From the NCBI GenBank assembly GCA_904420255.1, contig CAJFUT010000170.1, positions 1 to 13,730 on the forward strand: a stretch of 13,730 nucleotides of DNA, read 5' to 3'. Made by a program: the position numbers and the translations under genes. Shown here piece after piece: positions 13,663-13,730 of the stretch. Origin of the DNA: an uncultured Angelakisella sp. (lineage in GTDB: Bacteria; Bacillota; Clostridia; Oscillospirales; Ruminococcaceae). The stretch's first letter is position 1. Every line of letters starts with the position of its first letter. The notes beneath the pieces were generated by a model. The model was not told where the DNA came from. It saw only the letters and a list, made by a program, of their open reading frames with translations, and did not search any database.

Positions 13663-13730
13663 CAGGAAATCCGTTTTTTGCTGTGGAAAAGCATCGCAAA
13701 CGGCCATCTGCCGCCTCCGGCGGCACGGCC

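Noticed and set aside
13508..13726. 72-residue minus-strand open frame at the right edge
   Set aside because: Crosses the terminator-like hairpin and the candidate promoter, with no supporting start signal; treated as non-coding.

Overview
The window looks like chromosomal DNA from a GC-rich anaerobic member of the Clostridia, most likely a gut Oscillospiraceae-type organism (Flavonifractor/Lawsonibacter/Intestinimonas-like). This is inferred from strong AGGAGG-type ribosome binding sites, TTG and GTG starts, lipoproteins with Ser/Ala/Glu-rich linkers, a Feo ferrous-iron operon with the small Cys-rich FeoB-associated protein, and a GC-rich codon bias that produces very long antisense shadow frames. 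No rRNA, tRNA, CRISPR array, transposase or phage gene was found.

Layout from left to right. Positions 1-388 hold no gene but carry two copies of a hairpin-plus-tag repeat and a further hairpin next to the first gene's ribosome binding site. At 389-1711 (+) is a membrane-anchored alpha/beta hydrolase of the bacterial lipase type. It converges on the feo operon (4282 to 1802, minus strand: feoA, feoB, FeoB-associated peptide), and a strong hairpin terminator at 1746-1781 separates the two. A divergent promoter region (4283-4648) contains the feo promoter and a series of PhoP-like repeats in front of the phosphate operon.

Positions 4649-11389 (+) are a complete phosphate-acquisition and phosphate-sensing operon in the order pstS, pstC, pstA, pstB, phoU, phoB-type regulator, phoR-type kinase. 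PstS captures phosphate at the cell surface, PstCA and PstB import it, and PhoU couples transporter state to the PhoR kinase. PhoR phosphorylates the regulator, which probably acts on the repeats upstream of pstS. Stem-loops lie in the pstS-pstC and phoU-phoB gaps.

After the operon come a C13 homopolymer and a terminator hairpin, then an AT-rich islet (about 11590-12270) with one orphan lipoprotein gene on the minus strand. Next come a 51-nt near-perfect palindrome, a single-domain rhodanese (minus), and a second lipoprotein with two similar C-terminal segments (minus). The right end (13492-13730) holds promoter-like and terminator-like sequences but no convincing gene.

The protein-coding content is mostly well-known systems. 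I found no convincing new multi-gene system. The least explained signals are non-coding: the paired hairpin repeat at the left end, the alternative hairpins around the hydrolase and feoA ribosome binding sites, the 51-nt palindrome, and the AT-rich islet.
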